A DNA stretch of 64,000 bases from Pontederia crassipes (Eukaryota > Streptophyta > Magnoliopsida > Commelinales > Pontederiaceae), in assembly GCA_030549335.1 (NCBI GenBank), contig CM060188.1, positions 12,568,501 through 12,632,500 of the forward strand, read 5' to 3'. The notes beneath the pieces were generated by a model. That model was not told the origin of the DNA. It was given only the letters and a program-made list of their open reading frames with translations, and made no database searches. This document shows positions 47,233 to 60,100 of this stretch, piece by piece (positions within the stretch are counted from its first letter, which is position 1; each line of letters opens with the position of its first letter). A program made the position numbers and the translations under genes.

Positions 47233-48797
47233 AGAACCTTTACAAGATTTGATGGTGTCTGCAATACTTAAATAGTTGAATGAATGTTGGGAAACTAACA
47301 GGTCTGATTGTCCAATGTCCAAAGGTGACCCTATAGGATTGTGACCTCTGATAAGCTGCCTATGTGTGGATGCCTGTTTCTGCAGCAGGTGGTGGATAGT
47401 ACTCCTTAAGGCTTTCTTTCCCTTCATATTACATATTTGCTTTTATTTCTTTTTGTTTGAAAGTGTTTCTAAGTATGCAACTTCCATTGAGTTTTTAAGG
47501 CTATGTTTCGGCATTATTCGTGTGGAACTTCTTCATACAAGGATAGTTGGGGGCTTTTTTCTCTTCCACTAGTGCAAATTATTGTCAAATAGTGGATTTT
47601 TTCTTCTTCTTTTTTTAATCTACAACGTTTTTTTGCTTTAATTGGATGTAAAATTTCACAAAAGTGTTTATATCTCTATCACTGTTTTCTTTGGCATCTT
47701 TAAGACTAGGTTATTTGCACAGGCAAAGAAAACACTGAAGATGCTTGTTTTATCAAAATCCTTTACATAAAACACGCAGATACTTTCTCTTTTTCAAGTT
47801 TCTTCTGCTAAGATGTTAGAAAGAAATGTAAAGCAAGATACAGCTGTTGCCCAGCATAAGGCAGCTTACAATCATGTGGAGTGAGGCTACCGATGTGGCA
47901 TCAAGATTTTATCATGATTAGTGTATTTATAGTTGGCATGACATACTTGAGGTGTTCTTACTGTTCCATATTCACACTGGATCTGTCTACATTTTTAATA
48001 AGGTTTTCTGCAAATTTCTAGATTGTTTTTTTTTCTTACTATGCCAGAAAATTTCGCTTCAAAATTTTTAAAGCTCTTGGAATGCATTAATTGAACCAGG
48101 ATTAGCATGTGAAGTGAACTAGAAGTTCATATCTTGATTTCAAGACATTTGGTTAAACTTTCATGCCAGACAAAATATTGGACAGGAGAAGCTTCTGTTA
48201 GGGGTCCTGAAGAATTAAAATTGGGCCAACAGAAAAAAAATGAATTCTTAGGCGGTAATGGAGGACCTGAAGATTGAGATCCAGTAAGTTTGATCTATGA
48301 TGTTACGTGCGTCAATGACCATTTTGTTCATATGGAAACATGGAGTAATCTGCAAAGTCGAGACAATTAGTAGATTCTTGCTATATAGATTGTTTGGGGT
48401 AGAAAGACAGGTTTTCCGCATTTTCTAAAAGATATAAACCATAAAGGGTCTATTCATGCAAAATTAGGCCAAAATTGTGGTAAGAGGACCATTGACGCTA
48501 GTCTAAGTATGTGTATCAAACTTTAGCTGCTAAAACCCCAGTTCATAAGTCACCAAATATGAGCTTTTAACCATGTGGATCAGTGTAAGCTTTGTCAAAC
48601 ACAAGAAGAATTGAGGAAATGAAACAGAAGGGAATAAAGTCAAATAGTATCTGTGAATATTGAGTGAAGTACAATAAGTGTGCTATTCTTATTCTGCCTG
48701 TTTTTTATGTCCTCCTTACATTGTAGAATAATAATAATCTTGCAGGCAATATTTGTTCCAAGTTTCAGGAACCAAGAGGGATGGTCACCCTTCCATC
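47233..48797. other. Spacer between cyclophilin pseudogene and nucleotidase gene
   Basis: No exon is recognised. Unique-looking AT-rich sequence; the right end presumably includes the 3' untranslated region of the minus-strand nucleotidase gene. Confidence 0.5.
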
Positions 48798-50510
48798 TTA
48801 AGCGAGGACTATAGCCTCGACAGTAGATGCAATAACTGGTTCCAAGTGTTCTCCATCCTCCCATATTTCAGGCAATGCTTCTTTTATGTTGTGGATACTC
48901 TCGAGAGCTACATCAGCCCCTGGTACTAGAACTGAACTCCCAACCTGCAATTCGTGGTCAATTATACTTATCATAGAGCGGATATATCTATGTTAAAATA
49001 TAAAAAAATAATAAATCTGGTTAAAGTACATTTCGTTCAATAGTTCTGTTGAGGTAAAAAATATTGCTTTTTGTTCAAGATATGAAGTGTATGTAGAATA
49101 TAAACTTTTGCTTTTGCCATACTAAGGGTGTGATGCCTCAACTTACCAACACAGTATGTAGGCCTGCTGCTTTTCCCGCTGCTATGTTCCTGACACTGTC
49201 ATCAAAAAACACCTGCAAAAAGAAAATATACATTACCTCATTGTCTAGAGAGAAAAAGAAAATGACTTCCATATTATGACTCACTGTTTTTCTGGGATTG
49301 AGATTTGCGATCCTGATGGCAGTTTCAATGGCTTCCACAGAGGGTTTGCACAGAATTTTGGAAGCCAACTTCTTTGCACCATCACTACTAACAGAGGCAT
49401 CAGTATCAGATTCATTTCCACTAAAGAAGCCATGATCATGATGTTCATTTGATATGTCGCCATGGGCAGGCGCAGCAGCCTCATGGTCATCAAGGTTGTT
49501 CTGTGAATTTGAGGGGTTAAGTGTCTCAAAACATATGACACCTTCAAAGCAGTCTTCAAGACCCATCCTACTGAGAACTTTTGCAGCATGAGCCTCGTCC
49601 GCATTTGTAAAAATCTGCAGAGCAATTCAAGATCGAAATGGATTTATTTAGTTTTCATGGTTCTGAAATAGAGTTTTGGTGAGATAAATACATATCCCTT
49701 TTGAGGCCAAGTTCGTGCAGACATTGAAGTGGCTTATATAGTAGAAGTCCCATCAGGGAATAGAGAAGTTTATCGAACATACTATTTTGCGTTGTGGCAT
49801 GGAAAGGAGCAGATTCCTCAGGACAGGATCAGGCTTCAATGTCTCGTAGGGCAATCTCCCATGAACATAAGCATGGAATTCATCATTGTCAAATTCATAG
49901 CCTAATGCCTGTGAGGCAAATCAATGATAAGAATTGAACTGCTCTACAGGACAACTGAGCTTTAAGCGTGCATGTTCTTCTCAAAAAAAGCTTTAAGCGT
50001 GCATGTATTTGACATCCAGATTGTACCTTGAGCCCAGCCATTGTTGTTCCATGTTCCTTGTACAGATCCACGCACATTTTTGGAACTTCACTTTCCTCTA
50101 TCTTGAGGTGGTGCTGCATGTAATCTGAAGTTTTCAAATCGTTTATTACTTTTAGTTATGATCAATTGTTTTTTCAAAATGGTAAAAATCATTGCAGGCA
50201 TGCATGGATTACTTGATTAGTATAATTTTCCAAGCTTACCTTGAATGTTCTTTCGGCATGCTAAATTCATTCCAGTGCTCAGTGGATACAAGGTGTCATC
50301 CATATCTGAAGATAAATTTCATGGGGAATAAGTTTATTAGGTTAGTCACTCTAAAGATTTTGACTTTTCTTGCATTTCAATATTTGTATATTATACTGTC
50401 TAGTCTACTATGAACAATGAAATAAAATGATCAAGGCATGTCCAATTTTGAATTCTAATCTTACCAAAGAGTAGGCACTCAAACTTGGTCCCACTTGCAA
50501 CAGAAGCCAT
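48798..50510 (-). CDS. HAD-superfamily pyrimidine 5'-nucleotidase-like protein (SDT1 type)
   Basis: Seven coding exons, 50465-50510, 50240-50305, 50027-50124, 49783-49908, 49285-49614, 49147-49212 and 48798-48944, join in frame to 292 aa. HAD motif I is D16-M-D-D-T-LYP, with nucleophile D16 and acid/base D18; motif II is I-F-T115-N-A-D; the motif III lysine is likely K202 in CKPS; motif IV is F-F-D226-D227-S. The cap region holds YKEHGTTMAGLKALGYEFDN and HGRLPYETLKPDP, as in the plant proteins related to yeast Sdt1, which dephosphorylate pyrimidine and related nucleotides. Between ETLNP and CKPS is an acidic, His-containing low-complexity insert of about 50 residues, present in other plant members. 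The gene appears intact; substrate is inferred. Confidence 0.9.
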
Positions 50511-52065
50511 CCTCAAATTGTATGCCTTGGAGAAAATTGAAGAAATAATAAGTTCCAATTTTGATAAATAAACACATTCGGATGCTGAGTACCTACAGAA
50601 AGGTATGGAGATAATTGCAGGCATTATGTGAGATTGTCATCTTTTTTTGCTATCTAATCTCTGAATCAGTACCAAATTATGATTTGTGTGAAGTATGGTT
50701 GACATAATGTATCCTCTTGTAACTTCACTTATTTTCTATTGGATAAAATGAATAACTGGTACAAAACTTTTATTTTTGTTTACATTTAATTTCAAATTTG
50801 ATTAGAGAAAAGGTCTCCTGGTAGAAATATACTTTAGAAAATTCTGTAAGAAGTGGCATGAAGAACTTTGGCTAGTTAACAGAGGTAACATCAATGGAAT
50901 CATGGACTACAACTGTATATTGGAAGTCTGCAAGAAGGTGCACTAAATGCAATCCCAAGACTGTTCCTGACAGTGCACCTCTTTAAACGAAAATTCTCCG
51001 AGTTTCCATGACAATCATCAATGATCCTTGTTAACTGTAATATACATCCATAATGAAACCTGGCCTAGCGAGAATATGATGAAAATCACAACAGATGCAC
51101 CAACAATCATATGTCCATAAAATATGATACAGAGCATTAAAAGTTTAACAGAGAACGAAAAATATTTACCTTAAGAGAATAAAAAATGAAGAGCTACTAC
51201 TTGAGGATCTATTAGGCCTCGTTGCTTGAGTACATTGTATCATGAGGATCCTATTTATACATGTCCAAGGACCTGAATTTTTGGATAATGGGAGATGACA
51301 CCTCCCCAGTTGATCCCAAGTGAAAGCATAGGGAGCACATATTCTTTTAGTACTACTTTCTTTGCGCTGTTTCTGCCTTTCCTGCTTCCGGTGACCTTCC
51401 ACAATCCACACAAAGATGCAAAGTGCTGTCCGACGCAGCTTCAGGAATAATTTTGCAAAAGGAATGCTGGAATGGCAAATTCCTGTACATTTTTCCTCCA
51501 TCTTTTTACCTTCATTAGGAAGTTTTGTTTGGCCACTTACTGCAAGGTTCCAAGTGGGTCATAATGGTATATCGCATGATCTTAGGAAAGAATATTTTGC
51601 AGTATTTTTCTAGTACATCCATGTCGTAGCAGAATCCTGTAGCTTAGTGGACAGGAGAAGAATGTGATGGGCATTAAAGGGTGGAGTCTTTTTGTATTAC
51701 TCAATCTTTGTTTTGCCCCTTTGGTGCCTACTTTGATTAGGCAGGTAAAGTTGTGATAATTAGATATCCTTGGATAACATAGATTATATTAGGGACAATG
51801 AGGAGAGATGGATCTTGTGTTAGAGAAGCATTAATTCGTGGATGCCTGATTATGAACGACACAAGCAAATCATGTTGGTGCCGTTGCGGATGTGTGTATG
51901 TGCTGCTGCTTTTTATGATCCCTTTGTTCCTTTTTCTTTCCCAAAGCAACTTGCTGTTTTGAACAATCTACAGCAGAGATGGATGAGAAGGAACAGTGTC
52001 TGTTGGGTGCTCAATGGTAACATCATTTTGAGTAACTTCCTGACTGCACCATGTTAAGGAACGAC
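50511..52065. other. Upstream region of the nucleotidase gene and spacer
   Basis: The sequence next to 50510 should contain the leader and promoter of the minus-strand nucleotidase gene. Ser/Arg- and Lys-rich open frames at 51166-51501 have no recognisable homology. A leader exon is possible but not demonstrable. Confidence 0.4.
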
Positions 52066-52392
52066 ATGCTTTCAGCAAGATCACCCATGACAGCTCTCAT
52101 GGTCACAGTTAAGGAAGTCCTTAAGGGTTCTATGAAACTGGGAGTTCGTGCATCAGTTTCACTCCAAACTTCTTATCAATTGTACACTGTAGATAAAAAG
52201 GTTCTATTTCCAACCTGATATATGGTAAGGTTACTTTCTTGTTTCTCATGCATTATGATGTGAAGAGTATTGGACAAGACTTTAGTAAACTTTAGTTAGA
52301 ACCATGGCCTCCTTAACGTTACAGGCACTTCCTCCTGATTTGCCAAACAAGATTCCAGAATTTTTACGGGAAAGCTCTCTTAAGCCACGCAG
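52066..52392 (+). CDS. Possible two-exon coding remnant, unidentified
   Basis: An open stretch from the ATG at 52066 runs 45 codons to 52200 (MLSARSPMTALMVTVKEVLK, then LGVRASVSLQTSYQLYTVDK) and reaches a GT at 52201. A canonical-looking acceptor TTACAG at 52324 opens a second block, 52325-52392 (ALPPDLPNKIPEFL, then ESSLKPRR), in compatible phase and ending at AG-GTAAT. The protein-like composition and splice signals make chance less likely, but I do not recognise the family, find no further exon, and the GTTCTA donor is weak. It could be a fragment of a gene whose other exons are lost. Confidence 0.3.
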
Positions 52393-55300
52393 GTAATATT
52401 TTAATGGTGACAACCATGCATGCACTTGGTTAGTATGTGAATCCAATTGAATTATCTATTTGAACCGGCATTGGAAAATAATGGTTCCACCTCTAAAGCA
52501 CTGGAGAGGGCGATCATTGAAGCTTTATGCATCAGAATTGTCTAACAGCAAGAAGAAGATGACTAGGCTCCAATGTGTAATGGCTTAAAAAAGAAGTGAT
52601 CCTTCTTGTGGTGTTAGTGGATGGTGAATGCTACGTTTATATGGAGAATGGACACTGCAACTTAGCGAGTGGCCCGTTGGAGTGTGGACCCTTCTTTTCT
52701 GTTTTTTGTCTTCCCCCACCAATCCACATCGATATCATGTGGCAAAATTAACTTGCAGCCATAAGATGCCGAGATTCTATCAGAAGTATGATTTAACAGG
52801 AAATTTTAGTCAGAATCAGGTCTGCCTGTGCTGCTAGCATTTTATCCCTTATTTTTGTTCTGAATCAAAATCTACTTACGATAAATGTCCAATTCGAGTT
52901 AATTTTTTAATCATTCAAATGCTTCTTGAACTCTAGGGAAGCACTTCTTTTTTAAAATAGTGCCATTGCATTTCCTATTTAAGCACTTCTTTAACTCTTT
53001 TGTACAATTGTACTGACTCCAAATTAATATCGTAGACGAATGTAAGAGTGTTGCTATATTCTTCTAAAAAACAATCTGAAAATCCTCCTAACAAGACACA
53101 ATGGCATGCATTGTAAATTCATCAACTTTTTGGGGTATTTTAATTGTGTGAGTGTTAGGAGGATTATTAGGAGGATGAGTTAGGAGGATTTAACCTTTTT
53201 TTTTCTTGAAAACTATTAAATATATTATGCAATATTTTAACTAAAAAATAATGTAATAAAGTTAAGATTATAAAATAAACAAACGAAAGATACATGCTTT
53301 TACAAGAATATAAAGGTAAACGAAAAGAATAATATAGAGGTAGAAGGCAATAACATTAATTTCTCTTTCACTTCTTTATTTATTTTTATAATTGGAGTAA
53401 CATTATTGTCGCTTCTAAAATCACTATTAACCGTGTCTAATAAAATAAAATGATAACATCATCTTTCACTTTTCTTTCATGAAATGTGTGTGTGGTTTAC
53501 GTGGACACACATGTATGTTGCGGTTGGGATATTTGGTTAAGTTTATAAAAATAATTTTTATAAGTAATTTGAATTTTTTTCCTTATTTGATAATTAAAAA
53601 AATGATATAAGTCAGAAAAAAAATAAATTGAAGGATCCAACTTATTTTGTGAAAAATGATTAATTTAATTAATAAATGTACTATTTTATTCTTATAATAT
53701 ACATAAATTTTTTTCACATATTTCATTTATAATAATATTAAGGACTTTTTGTTCATTTGACTAAATTAATAACTTAAAAGTTTTTCTTACCAAATGCATA
53801 ATTACTTATTTTTTAAAATTAACTTTAGCTATTAAATTATTTATCAACACTTTACTTTTTCAATTATTTTATCAACTAAGCCAATCGAATCTTGTATCAA
53901 TTTATGCTTATCACAAATGAATATGTTAATAATAAATGAGTGCACTCCTCATTTACGCTATGTGGCACTCCTCAATTAAGCCACTATCTGTTAATAAAAA
54001 AAAAAAAGGCCTCCTCCCTCCATTTATTTTATGGCAAAAATATATGGACGTAGTTGCCCATACACTATATATTAGCAAAAATAGATATCGTGCAAATTAT
54101 GCCTTAGTAGTAACAAACATAGTGCATCCGTACACTACGATATGGAGTTTTAGATTTTTGATCGGCACATGGTTCATCTCACCGCAGCACATTATAATGC
54201 ACAATAACATTTTAACATGGACAAATTCTTCGAAACCGCAGAAAAAAAATACGGATTGAGAGCACCTCAAAGATTCGTCATCATAGAAGTATTCTTCTAC
54301 AATCATATCTGATACAAAAATGTCCAATTTTCATCATTCAATAGGATGATAAATAAACATGACAAAACTTTACTAAATGATTTTTTGAAGACAATGTCAG
54401 GAGGGCTCGCACACATTAGAAATGGAAAGATAATAGCGGAGGAACAAGATCAACATTCTCCTTCTTTTCTTTCTCTCCTTTATTTTCAAACACATGAAAA
54501 ATCCAAGAAAGAGATTAAACGGAGGACACTATTAAAATTGATGTGATAGATTATTTTTTTTAAAATTAAGTCGCCAGAAAAAGTAACATCATTTATTTTA
54601 TATTATTAAACTATTAACAATTTTGATCTACTTCAAATCATCATGTAAATAATCAAGGAAAAAAATATTTTTTAATAAGAACTTAATACAATTTGAACTT
54701 TTGACGTATATAATGTTGAAACTAATGTACTAACTATTTTTTAAAAAAAATTAAGCTATTAAAAATGTAACAACATTTATTTAAACATATGGTAGGTTGT
54801 TCCTACGTGACATATTTCGGGGCATATCTTGGTGTTACGTCATGGCACATTCTTATCCCACTTCTAATTTTTCTTTCAGGAGTTTGATTCAAAAGTAGTT
54901 ATACATGGTATAGTTAGGTATAATTATATAATTTTAGACACTCTTCGGAATATTAAGTTCACTATTCAAAATATAAACTCAAGGATTCGAAATATTAAGT
55001 TCACTTTCCGAGATACAAACTCAAGGATGAACTAGTTATCCCCAACCAAACACTTACGTATTATTCCAATCTATCAAGAATAAAAATAGCTCAAACCAAT
55101 TTGTGGGTGAATTTTTAGTAACGTTGATTGCGATAATAAAAAAAAGAGTAAAAGTTCGAGTTTTGAATAAAATACAAATCCATTATAATTCTTTTATAAT
55201 ATATGAAAAAAGAATAAAAAATTTGTGGGGGTCGCAAATGAGATTGAGTGGAAAACCTACATTAATTATAAAATTATAGATAAATTCTAACAATAAATTA

Positions 55301-55737
55301 TAAGTTCTAAATAAAAATAAGTACTATACAATTTGGTAAACCTTAACTTGATCTAGGCGGTCAAATTGTCATTCAATTTGAAACTATACACATTATGGAT
55401 ATATAGACAAATTCAGTTACATAGAAAGAGCAACGTGCGCTCGATCCATCTAAAATTCAACTTGTGAATTAGAAATAATATAAGGATTAATGTACCTTCA
55501 GAGTATCTTCTGTTTTGAAAGGACGTTGAGCACGTCTTAACCATCGATTTATATATTTAATTTTGTGTAAATATATATATATACATATATATATATATAA
55601 TGCTATAATAATAAATATATTATTGTTTTAAAAATTTACTTAATAGGACATCTAGTTTCTCAATGCACACAATTTTTTTTTTGAGAAATATTTGAAAGGA
55701 TATTTATTATTATGGAGGACATTTGAAGTAAGGTAAT
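52393..55737. other. Spacer, increasingly AT-rich, no supported gene
   Basis: After about 52850 the sequence is AT-rich, with repeated TTAGGAGGA units near 53155-53190. I see no exon series. Several segments resemble worn DNA-transposon ends, but none has a matching partner. Confidence 0.5.
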
Positions 55738-55746
55738 GTGAACTAG

Positions 55747-56625
55747 GGGTAAATTACGTGAATAGTCCCTCAACTTGAGTCGATTTTCAATTGGTCCCTC
55801 AACTTCAATTTATAACTAGAACGTCATCCATCTTTTATTTTCTTGCACGTTTAGTCCTCCTGACCGGTGATCACAAATTCCCCGGTCGCCTTGCTTACGT
55901 GGTCGACTTGTTCTCTCTTCCACGTCAGTTTAAGTCGATCACGTCATTATAAAAAATTTTAAAAATAATAAAAAAGATGAAGTTATCCACGTCATTAAAA
56001 AAATTAAAAAAACTAAGTTGGAAAGAGAGGGGGGCGATCGCCCCCCTACCTCTCTCTCCCGCATGGCGAGAGAGAGGGAGGGGGGAGATCGCCCCCTCCG
56101 ATCGAGCTCGCCGAGTAGAGGGGGGCGACTCTTCCGCGCGTGCAAGAGAGAGAGGGAGGGGGGCGGTCACCCCCCTCCTTCTCTCTCCCGCACGGCGAGA
56201 GAGAGAGGGAGGGGGCGATCGCCCCCTCCTCTCTCTCGCACGACGAGAGAGAAGGAGGGGGGCGACTGCCCCCTCCGATCGAGCTCGCCGGTTGAGCTCG
56301 ACCAGCCGGCGAGCTCGATCGAAGGGGGCGGTCGCCCCCCTCCCTCTTTCGTCCCAACTCATTTTTTTTAATTTTTTAATGACATGGATAACTTCATTTT
56401 TTTTATTTTTTAAAATTTTTATAATGACATGACCGACTTAAGCTGACGTGGAAGAGAGAGAAAGTCAACCACGTAAGCAAAGCGACCGGAGAACCTGTGA
56501 TCACCGGTCAGGAGGATTAAGCGTGCAAGAAAATGAAAGATGGATGACGTTCTGATTATAAATTAAAGTTGGGGGATCAATTGGAAATCGACCCAAAGTT
56601 GAGGGACCATTCGTGTAATTTACCC
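55747..56625. mobile_element. Fold-back Mutator-like element, copy 3 (non-autonomous)
   Basis: The ends GGGTAAATTACGTGAATAGT and, inverted, GGGTAAATTACACGAATGGT match copies 1 and 2. Arms of about 280 bases include the shared CTTGCACG...TTAGTCCTCCTGACCGGTGA block and continue into GC-rich, self-complementary sequence on the theme GGGGGCGATCGCCCCC. Flanking 9-mers GTGAACTAG (55738-55746) and GTGAACTAT (56626-56634) agree at 8 of 9 positions, the expected Mutator-type target duplication. The long open frames inside are low-complexity shadows of the GC-rich arms. Confidence 0.85.
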
Positions 56626-56632
56626 GTGAACT

Positions 56633-57146
56633 ATGGATGAGCAAAATCGGGTTCGGGATTGGGTCCCGTCCGACATGATTTGTCCCGGATTTTTCAAAAG
56701 GTGTCCCGGGCTAGGACCGAGACGTCCCGATCGAACTGGGACAAAAATCAAAATAGTTCCGATTGTTCCAGTTCGACAATAATTAATAAAAAATTAAACA
56801 TAATATTAAAAAAATTACTCTATTATATAAATATAATAATTATCAATTAAAATACATATATAATAATACAATATAATGTATGTTTAATATATATAATAAA
56901 CTATAAATTTTTAATTAAAATAAATATAAATATAATAATTAAACAATTTGATATATTAATATAATATATGATATTGGATGGGGACACGGTCCGAGTTTTT
57001 ACAACCCGATCCCAGCCTAGTACAGGTCGAGTCTCAAAGTATGAGATCCGCTCCCGGCTCGGTAAGTAATTGAACCGAGAAAAAAATCCAAGAATTCCGA
57101 ACCGATACTGGTCGGGTCTCGGCCCGTGCTCATCGGGTCATCCCTA
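56633..57146. mobile_element. hAT-like MITE adjoining fold-back copy 3
   Basis: It starts TATGGATGAGCAAAATCGGG, has CCCGG-rich shoulders, an AT-rich middle (56770-56970) and ends with CGTGCTCATCGGGTCATCCC TA; inverted, the end reads TAGGGATGACCCGATGAGCA. The left shoulder matches the element at 42248. TAGGG-TGAGCA-type ends are common in plant hAT miniature elements. Its start overlaps the target duplication of the preceding fold-back element. Confidence 0.5.
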
Positions 57147-60100
57147 ACGCGGACAACAAGAAGACCACAAAGAAAAAGGAGAAATATTCGTTCATGATGT
57201 GATTGAGAGGTTTAATATTCCAGTATGAGTATGGACATCAATAACTAAGAAAGTTAAAAAAAAAAACTCTCGAGTTTCATGCATTGGCATCAACATGCAA
57301 CGTTATGGATGTCATGTGAATCATCATTAATCATGCATGTGATATCTCAATTAATTGATGAGCGGAGGAGGTTTCGTCTTTCCAAACTTATAGCCCAATA
57401 AATTTGGCATCAATTTTGCGGCAACACAAGAAAGAACCTCGCGTTAATTTATGCCTCCAAATTAATTAGGGGTTGCCTCCTTCTCATGCATATATCGATC
57501 TCCTTTCAGATCATATGCATCATGTCCTGCAGGCCACAAACAAAAAGGAGGTCATTAAGTATGATAGATATATTCTATTTTTACTATTTGGTAGTGGAAA
57601 TGTGGACTTCTAAAAGATTACCGCAATTATTATTTACTAATTGAGCCTTTTTTTCACTCATAGTAAGCTTTATCTTTTTTTTTTCTCTCTATATGCTTGA
57701 AACTTTGTTTTATTTTGGTAGGTAATTAATGCTTTGTTGACGAGGAAATTAACCACTGTTAGTTAATTATGGTGTGTGGCAGGATATTGCAGGAAAGCAG
57801 CGATCACAATTTTGCTTTATTTTTCGGTTGGTGTTCTGAGAAATCTCACCCTAAATCTGTCTTCAGCTCAATCATCCAAGTTGGTCACACATCATAATTC
57901 AACTTGATTGTGCATACCATGTCAATTTATTTAATACTACATGGATAATGATGTAAAAAGGAGAAAAATTCAACGCAAGTTTATGGAGAAATTTGGACAT
58001 AAAAATATGTTCATTTCAACTTCACTCATGTTTTAAAGTTTTTAATAAAAAAATCACTCTATATTTTTCAGAACTATTTTCTTTAACCCTTGTTATAATT
58101 TTTTTTTATATTCAATCGTAAACTATAAATTTATAAATTTTTGTGCCTGAATTTTTCCGAATTTGTCGCTTAAATTATTTTGCCAAATTTCATAAAAAAA
58201 TCATATTATTTTTTAATAATTGTAAGATATATATTTTTATCTTTTCTTCTTTATTAAAATAAAAAGATGTCAAAATAAAATAATACGTATGAATAAAAGT
58301 ATTATTTAAAATCATATTTTATTAACATTATGCTCATGATAATACTTTTTCTTTACTTTGTTTATATTCTTCTTATATTAAAAGAGTAAGAGTAAAACTG
58401 ATATTACATAAATAATAAAGAATAAGTTAATATAATTTTGTATGGAACTTAATGAAAAAAAGTTAAATGTAAAATTTGGACAAGTTCAAGAACTACTAAT
58501 TATAACTTTATCAATTATATTTGAGAGCTTCTATATTCTCCTAAATTTTAACCTAAAAATCATCCTAATCCCTCGCAATGTTACTTACGGTAATTTTATA
58601 AACTTTTGGGAGGACTTTATCCATGTGAGTATTAGTAGAAAAATTAGCCTGAAATTTTAGGAGGAGAGAAAATTTTCCTTTTTGTATTTAAATGTGGGAA
58701 AAAGTTTCTCTCAATAACTTATAATAATAAATAACGAAGTTTGTGTGCACAACACACCTTAAATGATCATTTTATTATAAAACAAAATTAAATAGCGAAT
58801 TTACGAGAGTAGTAAAGTTGAAGTGCCGTTGACCAGATGATTGCTATGGAATATCGTCCAAAGTTTTTTTTTTGTTCTTGAAATCTAGCAATTTATTTTC
58901 ATAATAGAACTTCTCGTACAACTTCCTCTGTGGTGTCCGAGACCAAGGGTCCGAGAGGTTCATCAATCCTATAAAATGACACAAATTTTATTAAGGTGTT
59001 GGCTGAAGGAACAAATCCGTTTTGGTGGGCTAAGTTCCTTTTGAGGGTTAAATTAGATTTAATTCGATTTCATTCGGATTCAATTTGATGATCGAATATT
59101 TTTTTTAATTTTTTCTTACTATTGTACATTTATTAATATAAATATATTATTTAAAATTCATTTAAAGCATGAAATAAGTTTTATAATTATCTAAATAAAT
59201 TTTTTGTACTTAAAATATTTTATTTCAATTTTTAAAAAAATTAAATTAAATATAAGCTTAAGTTTAAATAAATAAATAAGAAATAAAAAATCAAGTCGTC
59301 ATTCGGGTTGAAAAAAATTAATCCTTACCCGACTCAATCTTTAACCTGGTCGGATCGGATTATGTCATCAGGCTCACCGGATCGGAACACCTCTAATTTT
59401 TATACCTATGTGCTAAACTTTAATTGTCACATTTACTTTATTTATATTTTATAAGGTGTTGTTGTCTGATATAATATTTTGTTGGCCTCATCATATTAGA
59501 GAGTGTCAAAATAAAAATTTCCATTACTATCATTCTGATTTATTAATCCTTTTCAAATTGATTATTACGGATGAAAAATCAATTTTGCACGTTCATAATG
59601 TCGAAACTCGAAATTTATTTTAGCATGTATAAATTATTTTACCATTTGATTCTAACTCCCATTTTTACCGATATAATTGGTCGGGAATTTTGATTAATTA
59701 CATAATGAACTTTTAGAGGTGTAAATTTTATTTTTAACTTTAATCTCACATTCAATTTTCAGTGCCATAAAATAAACAAGTGTGTAGACAAGTTTGAAAG
59801 TCGGTTTGAGTACCTTGATTTATGTTGGAGCCCTAAATAAGCATATATTAGAAATCTCATTATTTCGGTGCTTAATTGATTATTCTGATAATTATAATAT
59901 TAAATATCTAAATATAAGTAGTTTTGATCAATTAAATTAGTTATTTTCGTACGAAATAGTTCATATATCGTATAAATGACATAAAACAGTTTGTTTATTT
60001 CTGACTTTGTGACTTGTTCTATAATGAGAAGATCTAGAGTAGCAAAAATTAAATAAATGGAATAAAGTTTATTTTTTATATAAAAACAATGGAAAATTCA

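Noticed and set aside
55925..56432. Open frames of 100-150 codons inside fold-back copy 3
   Set aside because: They are low-complexity translations of a self-complementary GC-rich core, open on both strands by composition.
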